64,000 bases of DNA from Vulcanimicrobiota bacterium. Its GTDB lineage: Bacteria; Vulcanimicrobiota; Vulcanimicrobiia; Vulcanimicrobiales; Vulcanimicrobiaceae. The notes under the pieces were generated by a model. That model made no database searches. It was not told where the DNA came from and worked only from the letters and a program-made list of their open reading frames with translations. Made by a program: the position numbers and the translations under genes. Every line of letters begins with the position of its first letter. The stretch's first letter is position 1. This document shows positions 7,592-17,295 of the stretch, one piece after another. The DNA lies in NCBI GenBank assembly GCA_027306785.1, contig DAHUZB010000017.1, forward strand, positions 1-64,000. The letters run 5' to 3'.

Positions 7592-9778
7592 GTGCGTCGA
7601 CGCGGCCGCTCGGTGTACGGGTTCCTGGTATCTATACTGCTATCCGTCGCGACATCGCGCGGCGCTCTTGCGGTGCAGCCTGCGTTCGCGCCGGTCGTGC
7701 TTTCGGCATCGCCCGCCTCGGTGCTCACGGGGCAGCCGGTTCTTTTTACGGTGTCGGGACTGCCCGCGGTAAACGGGCCGATCGTGCTCGTCTTCGGCGA
7801 CGGGGCCGCGCAGGTATTGAGCGGTCCGACGGTCGTGACGCACGTCTACGTGCAACCGGGTTTCTACAGCGCGCACGTGGATGTGTTCGGCAAACCCGCG
7901 GCGTTTGCAAACGTCCGCGTCGCGACCCCTGTGCCGCGCGTGCCGGCGGGAATCGTCTATTCCGCGACGCTTTCCGTGTCGCCGGTCGCGGCGGGCGCAC
8001 AGACCGAGGTCTTGCTGAACTACGGCTTGGACATCGAGCCGACGACGCTACCATCTCAAAATCTCGCGCTCGAGGCCGTCGTCGACCTTCGCGACGCACG
8101 GGGGACCTTGCTACGTCGCAGTGACGCCCTACCGGTGTATGCTTCTCCATTCGAGGGCCCGAGCGTCCGTTCTCTGCGGATTCCGTATTCCGTGCCGCTC
8201 GACGCGTCGGGAGCCTATTCATTGACGGTTGCGCTTCGCACCGTTGCAGGCGGACGAGTTCTGGTTACACCGCCGATACCGCTGCGTGTGCTTCCGGGGC
8301 CCGATCCCGCGCCCGCGCTCAAGAGCGCGGTTCGCGGGAGCGGAGCAATCGATATCGGCCCTGCCACGCCGTCGCGCGAATCGGTCAACGCCGCGATTAC
8401 GACCGAGTTACAATTCCGCTCGTCCGCGCTCGGTATCACGGGCACCACCGATCCTCTTTCGAGTCGCTCCGACGCCACCGTGTATCTGCGATCGGGAAAG
8501 CCGGGGCCGGTGCGAGCGCCGGACGCGCAGGGCGGCGGAGCGGCAAAGACGTCGACGGGTTGGCTCATCGCCGACGGCCGTACGATCGTGACATTGCCGC
8601 AGGTGCTCGGGGGCGGCGACGTGGTGCGGGGCCTCTTCGGCGAGTACGGCCGAGGTCACGTGCATGTGGATGCCGCAAGCGGATCGTCGGCGCTCGCGTT
8701 CGACGGCTTGCAGCGGCAGCATGCAAACGTGTTCGGCGTGTCATACGACGACGCGAAGACGAAAGCGGGCGCCCATGTCATCGCCGTTCGCGATGATACC
8801 TCCAGCGGCTTTTTCGGTGCTTCGGAACAATCGGTGACCACGGTGGCATCGCTCGAGCGGCATCTCTCGCAACGTTTGGACGTCAGCGGCGATATCGGCT
8901 TCGCCCACGTGAACGGCTTGACGTTCGGCGCGCCGTCGGGTTCCGACGCGGGCGACGATGTGGCCGTGAACTATGCGAACTCGCGAACGGTCGTCTCCGC
9001 GACGTATTCGAACGCCGGTGCGCTGTTCGGCGCCGTGGGCGGTCCCGGCGCCGCCGGAGATCAGGCGACGACCGCGATGAACGCGCAATTCGGTCTCGGT
9101 GCCCGCGGCACACTGATGATCGGCGCGACGCAAGCGACGACGCGTTCCGTGTATTCGCGCGTGACGAATGCGGACGTCGGATACGTGCTGGCGCTCCCGA
9201 ACGCACTCGCGTTCTCGTTGACGGCGACGCGTGTCGCGAGCAGTAGCGCCGGCGTCGATACGGACGCGGATACGGGGAGTCTAAGCGTATCGCGCGCATG
9301 GGAACATTCGTCCTTCGGACTCTCGGAGAGTCTGACCGCGATGCGCGATCGCCTCGGCGGGGCGCTGAACGCGGTCGTGCGGACGACGAGCCTCAATTGG
9401 ACGAAGCAACAGGGCCCGCGCCAACTCGCGCTCGGCCTCAACGCGATGAACAACGCACCGATGCCGACCGTCGGCGGCATGTCTCCCTTCGGAATCCCGT
9501 TACTCACGGGCCTTGCGAGCACCGGGGCGAGTGTCGTCTACGCTCTGCCGATCGGCCGGCCCGGAACCTTCGAGACCCAGGCGTATTTCTCGACGACGAA
9601 TACGAGCGGCGCGCTCAGACGCTCGATCGATCGCGATCTTGCGGTTACGCTCAGCCGGCATATCGGGCGGCATCTCGCGCTCGGATTGAAGTATGAAATA
9701 CTTTCGCATCGCGATACGGTGCCGGGTTACTCCACCGTTTCCCCCGGTCTTCGCATCCATCTCGAGGTGACGCAATGA
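7592..9778 (+). CDS. exported PKD-domain protein with beta-rich C-terminal half
   Basis: A protein of about 728 residues with an N-terminal signal peptide (GFLVSILLSVATSRGALA). A PKD-like beta-sandwich follows at about residues 30-115, with VLVFGDG and HVYVQPGFYSA. A second Ig-like region runs to about residue 240. From about 260 to the end the sequence is a long series of short alternating hydrophobic/polar strands rich in Gly, Thr, Ser and Tyr (for example VSATYSNAGALFG, RHLALGLKYEIL). This reads like an outer-membrane beta-barrel, though it ends in VTQ without a terminal aromatic residue. Function unknown. It overlaps the next gene by four bases and heads a three-gene operon of large exported proteins. 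Confidence 0.8.
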   Translation: MRRRGRSVYGFLVSILLSVATSRGALAVQPAFAPVVLSASPASVLTGQPVLFTVSGLPAVNGPIVLVFGDGAAQVLSGPTVVTHVYVQPGFYSAHVDVFGKPAAFANVRVATPVPRVPAGIVYSATLSVSPVAAGAQTEVLLNYGLDIEPTTLPSQNLALEAVVDLRDARGTLLRRSDALPVYASPFEGPSVRSLRIPYSVPLDASGAYSLTVALRTVAGGRVLVTPPIPLRVLPGPDPAPALKSAVRGSGAIDIGPATPSRESVNAAITTELQFRSSALGITGTTDPLSSRSDATVYLRSGKPGPVRAPDAQGGGAAKTSTGWLIADGRTIVTLPQVLGGGDVVRGLFGEYGRGHVHVDAASGSSALAFDGLQRQHANVFGVSYDDAKTKAGAHVIAVRDDTSSGFFGASEQSVTTVASLERHLSQRLDVSGDIGFAHVNGLTFGAPSGSDAGDDVAVNYANSRTVVSATYSNAGALFGAVGGPGAAGDQATTAMNAQFGLGARGTLMIGATQATTRSVYSRVTNADVGYVLALPNALAFSLTATRVASSSAGVDTDADTGSLSVSRAWEHSSFGLSESLTAMRDRLGGALNAVVRTTSLNWTKQQGPRQLALGLNAMNNAPMPTVGGMSPFGIPLLTGLASTGASVVYALPIGRPGTFETQAYFSTTNTSGALRRSIDRDLAVTLSRHIGRHLALGLKYEILSHRDTVPGYSTVSPGLRIHLEVTQ

Positions 9779-12700
9779 ATCTGCGTGATACCTTCGCGGC
9801 CGCCTGCTGTGCGATCGGCGCGCTGTTGCCGATACCAGCATTCGCGCTCGGAATCGCTCCGGGATCGATCGTCGCGGCGCCGTCGGTAACGACCGTCGGC
9901 GTGCCGGTGGTGTTTACCGTTACCGAACCGCGCGGCATGAACATGCTCCCCGGCGCAACGGTGGAGTTCGGGGACGGAACCGGCCAGCACATAACACCCG
10001 CCGGAGGGATGGCGACGGTCGTTCATGCATATGCGCGCCCGGGACGCTACGTTGCGACGGTCTCGTTCATGAGTTCGTTCGTCTATGAAGCAGTGGTGAC
10101 GGTAAACGGCCCGGTGACCCCCGCGCCCCCGAGCGACGGCCGAGGAGGCGCGCTCGATGCACGTTTGTCGTGGCCGGACGGCTCATCTTCGGTGCAGGCC
10201 ACCTCGCAAGCCGCCTTGCCGCGTCCTGTTGCTCGTGTGCTCGGCTACCGCGGCCCCGCGACCGTTACGTTTTATGTGGACGGAGCTCCCCGCGCGTCAA
10301 CGCCCGCCGTTCTCGCGGTTACGGGAACGACGATTCCGTTCATCGCGCCGCTCCCGAGCGGCGGCGGCCGCCATACGCTTTCGTACCGAGTCTCCTATCA
10401 AGGCGCGAGCGGTCTCTCGAGCGCACTCTCGCCGACGATCGACTACGCGCTCGATGCAAGCCCCGCACCCGTCGCCGCGACTTCTCTACCCGCGTACCTG
10501 CATTTTAACGGATTCGATGTAGCGGTCGTCCGCGGATCGCGCAACGCCGACGGCACATTCGATGCGACGGGAACGGTGGCGGTACTCGGCGCGCGTGAAA
10601 CCGTCGCATTTCGCGGACTTCGTCTCGCCGCGGCGACGCGAAGTACCGTGATCGTGCCGAACGCCGACGGAACCGGTACGCAGTCGAATGCGTCGATTTC
10701 GGGCGTGCTCGGCCTCCGCTCGCAGGATGACCTGACCGTGGATCGGGTGAACGCGGCATACACCGCGTGGCAAAACGCGGCGGTTCAATCAAACGCTCGC
10801 GCATCGATAAGTCTGGATAAAATCTACGGCGGCGCGGCGTACAGCACGTTTATCGATCGGGGCTACACGTTCGGAATCGCGGGCGTAGCGCTCGGGGCGG
10901 TCGGGACGCCGAGTTCGATCACGTTGCTATATCGCCCGAACACGGTCGGCGCGATGCCGCTTCCGTATACGGGCGGTTCGGGAGTCGTCTTCGCGGCGAC
11001 GGCGGGTACGCCGTTTTACGGGGAACCCACGGCGTGCACGGGCCTGACGCCCGCAAAGGGGCACGTCACGTCGATTCCTTCGGCGGTGCAGCACGGTTGC
11101 GTTTCGCCGCCCGATGCCGCGAACGGCGTCCTGCACGTGCCCATCACCCTCTCGCTCGCGGTTAGGAATATCGACGAATTCGGGCAAACGAACGCCGACG
11201 TTGCGTTTCCGGCGAACGCGAAATTCGGCGGGAGCGGAGATGTCAATTGGTTGACGTCATCGGCCCCCGGAGCCGCGATCGCGTTTTCGTTCGGGACGCC
11301 GCAAATCGATCCGCAGCCGTCGAGCGGTCGCGCGTCGGGCTCGCTCACCGCTCGTGGTGTCACCGTTGCAGTCGCACCCGAGAGCGTCACGCCGACCGCG
11401 GGCGCCGATTCGCTGAGCGCGCAGATCGACGAGCGATGGAACGCGGACGGAAGCGTCGATTTCGATCACGCGTTTGCGGGGAATCTTCCGTTTCCGATCG
11501 TAGCTCCGCAAAGTTTCAGTCTGGCGATTACGTCGATGAACGTGGCCGTGCACGAATCGTCGGCGCATGCGTCGGACGTGAGGGCCGGATTCTCCGCGGG
11601 TCTCGATAACGGTCGCACCGTTACCGGCTCGGTCGACGGCACGTTAGATGCGTGCGGTTCGTATACCGGCACGACGGCGAACGTAACCCCGATCGTCGAC
11701 GGGGGTGTGACGGTTGTCGCGCGCAGCGCACGGCTGAAGGTCGGTACGGCCGATTGGGAAGGCTGTAACTCGAATTCGTCGGCGGAGTCGTATTGGGTGA
11801 ACGATCCGTTCTGGCGACAGGCGACGCTGCCTCCGCACGGGGCGCCGACCGCCGTGCCGAAGCTCGACGATTGGGGTTTGAACGTCGACGCCGGAACCGT
11901 CTCTACGCCGACCCTGCCGAGCCCGGTATCGTTTCGTTCGCAGCGTTCCGGTTTCGGCTACGGCGGTGCGATCGTTACCTCGGCGGGCACGAGCGCGGCG
12001 ATGACCGCGGTGTTCTACCTGTCCGGCGATAACGCGCGTACGTCGATCGACGGTTTTCCATACGACCTTGCAAGCTTGGCGCTCTTCGAGCAAGGCGGCA
12101 CGGTGACGACGCAAACCGCGACGGGCACGCTCGTCATACCGCAGCCGGTCGGCGCCTCGATGACGGCATACGGTACCGGTACGAACGCCGACGGAGGCGT
12201 GGCGAGTCTGTTCGTGCCGAAGGCGACCCGGATCGCCCTCGCGGCATGGAAATCGGCACTCGTGCTCGATGATGACGCCTTCTCCACGCATCACACGCTC
12301 CCGATTCATGCGGCCGTGTCGATTCCGTTGTTGCCGTCGCTCGATGCTTCGGGCGCACTCCTTCCCGACGGCCACGTGCAAGGCGATGCGCTGACGGCAT
12401 CGCCCGGAAACGCGCCGGTCTCGCGCGCCGGTATCGATATCGACGTCGCGACACTGGTCTTCCCGTGGAGCGATTCGAACGCGGCGGACGGCCCTCCGGG
12501 CATCGTCGGTGCGCCCGCGGTCAACGGGTGGTCCGACAACGGAAAATCGGTTGAGATCGATTCCGATAACGGGATTCTTTCGCCGCCGACCGACTACAAG
12601 ATGGAGCTGCGCCAAGATATCGGAATCACCGACTTCGACGTCTTTTTGCAGTACACACCGAATACGAAGACATGGACCGGTCGCGGCCGCTCGAAGACGG

Positions 12701-13764
12701 CCGACGGCGTCTTGGATTTGCAACTCGCGTTGTTGCTCGATCGACATCGCGAACACGTCGAAATCGGCGGCAATATCGGAAAAATCACGAACGAACCGGG
12801 CTCCGGAAACGACGCGACCGACGGCGGAAGTCTATCGCTCGCCGAATTGCAAGGTGAAGCCGATTTCGATCGCGCCTCCGGCTCGTTGCAACATCTCGTT
12901 GTCGCGGGGGCGCTGACGGTCGATCCGCTCGATGCCGCCGTCGTCATGCTCTATCGAACCGATCCGACCGACGGATGGGTAAGCACGAACGTTAGCGCCG
13001 CTTCATCCGACGAGGCGCATGCGGTCGGGTTTCTGCAACAGCACTTCGAAAACTATTGCACGAGCGATTGGTGCTTTGCCGGAAATGTCAATGCCACGCT
13101 GAATCAGGATGCGGCATTGAGCGGCGAGGCGGGGTTCGGTCGCGCGACGAGTTCGGGCGGAGGTCCTTCCGGTTTCGCGTTTTACGTAGATGCCGCACTA
13201 CAGACGTCGCTGCGACCGAAGCCCTTTACGGGGATGGCCGCCGGTGACTTCGACCAGCATCCTACGGCATGGGATATGGAACTCGGGGTCGGTGGGATAC
13301 CGATCTTCGGCGTGTTGCAGGCGGGTGGAAACCTGTGCATTTGGGATCATCGTGAAACCAACTCGCTGTCCGCCGCGTCGTGCGACTTTGCCGATGCGAA
13401 CCAGGGCGTCGATCTGGTGCATCCGGTTCCGGAGCGCGGTATCGGCTTCGGGCTCGGGGTCGGCGTGAACGTCGCGATGCCGAACCAAGATCCGATCATC
13501 AGCGGTTCCGGCGCGCTCGCGCTCGCAGGGTCGACGGCCGGCTTCGAGGGGCAACTCGGAGTCGCCGCAAGCGCCCGTATTTTCAAAGTCGATATCGGAG
13601 ATGTCGGTGGATATTTCGACCTCAAATACCCGCCGTGGCGGTTCAACGGTAACGTGAAGGTCGACACCTGCGTGGCCGGTGTGAAACTCGGCGGAACATT
13701 CGATGTTGCCGCTCCGCCGACGAGCGTGGATCTTTCGGGCGTCAACGTCGGCGTGTGCTTGTGA
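9775..13764 (+). CDS. giant exported PKD-domain surface protein
   Basis: A 1329-residue precursor with a signal peptide ending near AFA (residue about 24) and a PKD domain at about 30-115 (ATVEFGDG, HAYARPGRYVATV). That domain is clearly related to the one in the preceding gene. The rest is beta-rich, low in charged helices, with scattered Cys pairs (EPTACTG, NYCTSDWCFAGN, GGNLCIWD, TASCDF-like positions, and GVCL at the end). No recognised catalytic motif was seen. The start is an ATGA overlap with the upstream gene. I infer a large extracellular or cell-surface protein; export genes specific to it are not in the window. Confidence 0.8.
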   Translation: MNLRDTFAAACCAIGALLPIPAFALGIAPGSIVAAPSVTTVGVPVVFTVTEPRGMNMLPGATVEFGDGTGQHITPAGGMATVVHAYARPGRYVATVSFMSSFVYEAVVTVNGPVTPAPPSDGRGGALDARLSWPDGSSSVQATSQAALPRPVARVLGYRGPATVTFYVDGAPRASTPAVLAVTGTTIPFIAPLPSGGGRHTLSYRVSYQGASGLSSALSPTIDYALDASPAPVAATSLPAYLHFNGFDVAVVRGSRNADGTFDATGTVAVLGARETVAFRGLRLAAATRSTVIVPNADGTGTQSNASISGVLGLRSQDDLTVDRVNAAYTAWQNAAVQSNARASISLDKIYGGAAYSTFIDRGYTFGIAGVALGAVGTPSSITLLYRPNTVGAMPLPYTGGSGVVFAATAGTPFYGEPTACTGLTPAKGHVTSIPSAVQHGCVSPPDAANGVLHVPITLSLAVRNIDEFGQTNADVAFPANAKFGGSGDVNWLTSSAPGAAIAFSFGTPQIDPQPSSGRASGSLTARGVTVAVAPESVTPTAGADSLSAQIDERWNADGSVDFDHAFAGNLPFPIVAPQSFSLAITSMNVAVHESSAHASDVRAGFSAGLDNGRTVTGSVDGTLDACGSYTGTTANVTPIVDGGVTVVARSARLKVGTADWEGCNSNSSAESYWVNDPFWRQATLPPHGAPTAVPKLDDWGLNVDAGTVSTPTLPSPVSFRSQRSGFGYGGAIVTSAGTSAAMTAVFYLSGDNARTSIDGFPYDLASLALFEQGGTVTTQTATGTLVIPQPVGASMTAYGTGTNADGGVASLFVPKATRIALAAWKSALVLDDDAFSTHHTLPIHAAVSIPLLPSLDASGALLPDGHVQGDALTASPGNAPVSRAGIDIDVATLVFPWSDSNAADGPPGIVGAPAVNGWSDNGKSVEIDSDNGILSPPTDYKMELRQDIGITDFDVFLQYTPNTKTWTGRGRSKTADGVLDLQLALLLDRHREHVEIGGNIGKITNEPGSGNDATDGGSLSLAELQGEADFDRASGSLQHLVVAGALTVDPLDAAVVMLYRTDPTDGWVSTNVSAASSDEAHAVGFLQQHFENYCTSDWCFAGNVNATLNQDAALSGEAGFGRATSSGGGPSGFAFYVDAALQTSLRPKPFTGMAAGDFDQHPTAWDMELGVGGIPIFGVLQAGGNLCIWDHRETNSLSAASCDFADANQGVDLVHPVPERGIGFGLGVGVNVAMPNQDPIISGSGALALAGSTAGFEGQLGVAASARIFKVDIGDVGGYFDLKYPPWRFNGNVKVDTCVAGVKLGGTFDVAAPPTSVDLSGVNVGVCL

Positions 13765-13775
13765 GCGAGGTTGGG

Positions 13776-15560
13776 ATGAGATACCTGCGCGCGTTGGCGC
13801 TGTCGCTATTCGCGATCTTTCCGACCTGCGGTATAGCGTCGGCCGGCGGCACCTTGCTCGTGGTTGCAGGAAACGCGCCGCACGGGGTTGCCGTACGCTG
13901 GTTCGGCACGGGTTTCAAAAACGGGGAGCGCGCGACGATTTCGCGGGTAACTCCGAGCGGCACCGCCGTTCTCGCGACGGTCACGCTGCATGCGGATGCG
14001 AGAACGGGGGCGTTGGGCGAGTTTTCTCCGCTCGCGGCGGCCGTAGCCGACGGAGATGCCTTGGTGGACACGGGCGTGACGCCGGGTGAGAACGTGCGGT
14101 ATCGGCTGCAGCCGGAGGGTGCGGGAGCGAGCATCAGCGGACCCGTGCGCGTCGGACCCGGCCGGATGTCCTCAACCTACAAGATACTCGGCGTTCGAGC
14201 GCTTGCGGTGGCGAACGGAATCCGCATCGCGATCGCGCAGCCCGAACGCGCCGCCGTCGTCGTGATCGAGCGTAAGGAAGGGGCACGCTATCGCATACTC
14301 GGTGCCACGATTCCGTTGCACTCCGGGAAACCCGCCTACTTTTCGGATACATCGGCGCCGATCGGCGTTACCTCACATTATCGCGTACATCTCGAGGATC
14401 TTTTCGGAAACAGCAGCCCGCGTAGCGTTGCTTTCGACGCGCTCGCTCGCGATTTGCGCCCGCCCGCGAGACCCTACTTGCAGGCGCGCGCCCCGGGAAA
14501 AAACGTGCTGCTTTCCTGGTCGCGTTCTACGAACGGTCCGCGCATCGCGGCGACGGAAGTGTATCGGCGCCCCTTTCGAGGGGCATTCGTTAAGATCGCG
14601 ACGCTCGGTAGTATGGCGACGAGCTATCGCGATGCAGCGCCGCCGGGGCCGTCGTTCGAGTATGCGGTGCGCTCGCGGTCGGTTAACGGCGTCGTGAGCG
14701 CAATTTCGAACGGCGTATTCGCGTTCGTAAAAAAAACAGCACCGCCGGATGCTCCCGCCGGATTGCTTGCCAAGGCGCTTCACGGTGCAATTGCGCTTCA
14801 CTGGGATGAAAGCCGCGATCCGACGACGTTCGAGTACCTGGTGTTTCGGCGCGACGGAACGGGCTCTCCCGTGCTTGTTGCGACGGTCGCGAAGGGAACG
14901 CACGCCTATCGGGATGTACTCCCGTCTGCATCGGTGACGAGCTATGCGTACGGCATCGGTGCGATGGATACGAGCGGAAATCGAGCGGCGCCCCTGCGCT
15001 GGGTTCGCGCTCGTGTCTTGCGCGCATCGCTGCCGGTGCCCGATCCGCCGCTCGACGGCCGCTATCTCGCGGGATCGGTCCGGCTGACACTGCTTCCTCT
15101 GCGCGATCCTGATATTCGTATGCTTACGATCGAGCGCGCCGACGACGGAGCGGGCTATCATCCCGTCGGGCGCATTCGAGCCGATGCGACCACGTTTCGC
15201 GATGGCGCGGTGGTGCTCGGTCATCGCTACGCCTATGCGGTGAAGAATGCGGGCGGTACGTCGCGCCCGCTCGTGGTGACGCTGAGTCTCGCCGCCTTCG
15301 TTCCAACCGCTCCGAGGGCCGCCTACATCGACGCGAACGATATCGTGGTCTCCATGCCTCGGCTGCCCGCGGGAACGCGCGTCGATATCGTTCGTAGGGT
15401 GGGTTCGATGTTCACCGTGGTCGCTCGCGGTTTCGTCGGGCTCCGATATCGCGATCGTGTCGTCGATGCGCGAGCGTACCGTATCCGATACGCGATCGTG
15501 GTGCTCGGGAGCTTCGATCGCAGCCGCCGCAGTGCGTTCTCGGCTCCGATGCGTCCGTAG
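13776..15560 (+). CDS. exported protein of tandem fibronectin III-like repeats
   Basis: A 594-residue precursor. The ATG at 13776 is preceded by GCGAGG with ideal spacing and opens a good signal peptide (RYLRALALSLFAIF, cleavage near ASAG); the in-frame TTG/GTG options further up lie inside the previous gene. About six beta-sandwich repeats follow; the clearest Fn3-like ones are near residues 230-330 (GKNVLLSWSRS, ATEVYRRPF, FEYAVRSRS) and 335-425 (GAIALHWDES, YLVFRRD, YAYGIGAMD). No enzyme motif is visible. It closes the operon with the two PKD proteins, suggesting that the three assemble or act together outside the cytoplasm. Confidence 0.82.
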   Translation: MRYLRALALSLFAIFPTCGIASAGGTLLVVAGNAPHGVAVRWFGTGFKNGERATISRVTPSGTAVLATVTLHADARTGALGEFSPLAAAVADGDALVDTGVTPGENVRYRLQPEGAGASISGPVRVGPGRMSSTYKILGVRALAVANGIRIAIAQPERAAVVVIERKEGARYRILGATIPLHSGKPAYFSDTSAPIGVTSHYRVHLEDLFGNSSPRSVAFDALARDLRPPARPYLQARAPGKNVLLSWSRSTNGPRIAATEVYRRPFRGAFVKIATLGSMATSYRDAAPPGPSFEYAVRSRSVNGVVSAISNGVFAFVKKTAPPDAPAGLLAKALHGAIALHWDESRDPTTFEYLVFRRDGTGSPVLVATVAKGTHAYRDVLPSASVTSYAYGIGAMDTSGNRAAPLRWVRARVLRASLPVPDPPLDGRYLAGSVRLTLLPLRDPDIRMLTIERADDGAGYHPVGRIRADATTFRDGAVVLGHRYAYAVKNAGGTSRPLVVTLSLAAFVPTAPRAAYIDANDIVVSMPRLPAGTRVDIVRRVGSMFTVVARGFVGLRYRDRVVDARAYRIRYAIVVLGSFDRSRRSAFSAPMRP

Positions 15561-15570
15561 GGATTGTGCG

Positions 15571-16284
15571 CTAGAGCTTGATCGTGGTGGTGCCTTCGCA
15601 GGGGATGCCCGCGCCGCAGACGGCGGGATCCCACGAGGCGTCGGCGAGCAGCGCGCGGATGCGCGCTTCGGTGGCGTCGTCGAGCGGCGGTTGGAAGCGC
15701 ACGCGTTCGGTGTGGCCGTGTTCGTCGACGGTGACGACGAGCGTAACGGTGACGCCGAGCTTTGCGAGGCTCTGCAAAACGGAGGGGTCGAGCACCGGGT
15801 CCGGCTGATCCACGCCGAGCGGCAGGTAGCCGCCCTGTCGGTCGGCATGGCGGGTGCTGGCCACCGTCGTCGTCTGCGCGGGGGCGCTTGCAATCGGCGC
15901 CGCGCTCACGCCCGTGGTCGCATCGGGCGCGCCCGCTCGCGGTGCCGCGACGACCGGCGCGACGCTCTGCGTGCGTAGGGGCTGCGCGGGCAGGACGTGC
16001 ACCGGTCGCGTTCCGAGACGGGCGGGCGCGGGCGTGGCGCGAGCGAGGTGCGGGAGCGGGGCGCGTTGCGGCGCGGCGGCGACGTGCACGCGCACGACCG
16101 GGCGTACCACCTCGCGCTGCACGCGGATGATGCGGGCGAACGAGATCGTTTCGACCGAGGGACCGTCGCCTTGCACGACGGCCAGTGCCGGGATGAGCGC
16201 GGCGATCGCAAGATGGATCGCGAGCGACGCCGGAAGCGCCACCCGCAGGAGCGGATCGTCGCGCCGAAGCGTACCGGTGCCCAT
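15571..16284 (-). CDS. TonB-like energy-transducer protein
   Basis: A 237-residue protein built like TonB: a short cytoplasmic N-terminus, one membrane helix (LLRVALPASLAIHLAIAALI), a long Pro/Ala/Arg-rich periplasmic linker (about residues 60-150), and a C-terminal domain of about 80 residues (VTVTLVVTVDEHGHTERV). The C-terminal domain holds a Cys pair (AVCGAGIPCEG), unusual for TonB and possibly a disulfide. The ATG at 16284 is preferred because an upstream extension is Arg-rich and has no hydrophobic start. It is convergent with the PKD/Fn3 operon. If the first operon gene is a barrel, this could be its energy partner, but that is inference. Confidence 0.7.
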   Translation of the reverse strand: MGTGTLRRDDPLLRVALPASLAIHLAIAALIPALAVVQGDGPSVETISFARIIRVQREVVRPVVRVHVAAAPQRAPLPHLARATPAPARLGTRPVHVLPAQPLRTQSVAPVVAAPRAGAPDATTGVSAAPIASAPAQTTTVASTRHADRQGGYLPLGVDQPDPVLDPSVLQSLAKLGVTVTLVVTVDEHGHTERVRFQPPLDDATEARIRALLADASWDPAVCGAGIPCEGTTTIKL

Positions 16285-16381
16285 GCGTACCTCTTCTAGC
16301 GGACTGCATTGGTCGAACGCGCCGGGGCGCCTGCTCGTGACGCTCTGCAACACCGCCGCCGCAGCGTGGGTTATGTGGCGC

Positions 16382-16633
16382 ATGATCGACACGAATATCG
16401 TTCTTTATCAAGCGGAGTGGTGCCCGTATTGCGCGCGCGTTCGCGCCAAGCTCACCGACCTGCTGCTCGACCACAAAGTAGTGAACGTGCCGCACGACCA
16501 CGCGCAGCGCACCGTCGTCAAGGAGCTCTTCGGCGTCACCGGCATCCCCTCGATGACCGACGGTGACGTGAAGATCGCCGATGACGACGATAAGATCATC
16601 GCCTATCTCGAAGAGAAGTACGGCAAACGATAA
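16382..16633 (+). CDS. glutaredoxin family protein
   Basis: An 83-residue thioredoxin-fold protein starting MIDTNIVLYQ. The redox motif CPYC is at residues 14-17, the cis-Pro is in VTGIPSM (about 52-58), and the C-terminal helix is IIAYLEEKYGKR. This is the classical dithiol glutaredoxin layout and length. An alternative ATG nine bases upstream (16373) is possible. It is divergent from the TonB-like gene, and a strong hairpin follows 16 bases after its stop. Confidence 0.85.
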   Translation: MIDTNIVLYQAEWCPYCARVRAKLTDLLLDHKVVNVPHDHAQRTVVKELFGVTGIPSMTDGDVKIADDDDKIIAYLEEKYGKR

Positions 16634-16649
16634 CGCGCGCCCCCGAGAG

Positions 16650-16693
16650 ATGCAACGAGGCCGTCGGCGGTAATGCCGACGGCCTCGTTGCAT
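16650..16693. terminator. perfect 19-bp hairpin between convergent genes, likely bidirectional terminator
   Basis: The arms 16650-16668 and 16675-16693 are perfectly complementary over 19 bp with a 6-base loop. It lies 16 bases after the glutaredoxin stop and 20 bases after the end of the convergent broken gene. T tracts are weak on both sides (TTTT at 16702-16705), so it may be only partly intrinsic. Confidence 0.75.
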
Positions 16694-16713
16694 GCGTGCG
16701 GCTTTTCCCGGCT

Positions 16714-17214
16714 TTACGGTGCCGGACTTTTTTGCGGATAGACGCCGTTCCAAGCGCCTGAGAAACGGGGAGTTAGAATGATGGATGCGTTCTTTGCCGT
16801 CCGTAGGTAGGACGTGATGCGAGCGATCACGGTACGCTCGGGGAGATGGGGTCCGCCGAGGAACGTGTAGGAGTTTCCATAGAGCTTGAACGCGGTTCCG
16901 TTGCGTGAGACGAACAGTTAGCGTGCCCCCGACTTCGAGCTAAGGACGTAGGCTTCGGGTTTACGTGGAGCCGAGCGCAACGCGACGATGTGGATATCGT
17001 ACATGAGCATGAGGCCGCCTGACGGGGGGAACATAGCCTGGCCGATTTTCGGGGATTGAGCGCCGCCGCGGTCTCGGCAATCCGCACCGTACGTTGCAGG
17101 CTGGAGGCGATGCTTTACCTCGGGAGCTGCCTCTGCCGGTAGCAAGAGGAGCGCCGTTGCACCAAGGATGGCAACGAGCATCGCGATGATCGATTTAGAT
17201 TCGAGAAGTTCCAT
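16714..17214 (-). pseudogene. module protein B, copy 1: exported small protein interrupted by in-frame TAA
   Basis: The ATG at 17214 starts a 98-codon frame with a membrane leader (SIIAMLVAILGATALLLLPAEA) that stops at TAA (16918-16920). The same frame continues without another stop for 67 codons to a TAA at 16714. The continuation is protein-like (LFVSRNGTAF, NSYTFLGGP). Around the stop, the reading GAR-stop-LFVSRNG...YTFLGGP lines up with KRLWFEDTMG...VTFLGP of the 125-residue gene at 18248-18625, placing the TAA at a Leu. This looks like a nonsense mutation of a once 166-residue gene; TAA is a normal stop elsewhere in the window. Function unknown. Confidence 0.6.
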
Positions 17215-17295
17215 CCAAAGCGCCCCCGGGAAAACAGGTTATGCTTGCGTGCCGCTCGCCATGCCGAGCGCGGACTCCGAGTGCTGGTTCGAAAG

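Noticed and set aside
10157-10522. Plus-strand open frames inside the 1329-residue PKD protein gene
   Set aside because: Out of frame with a long coherent exported protein and without ribosome binding sites or motifs.
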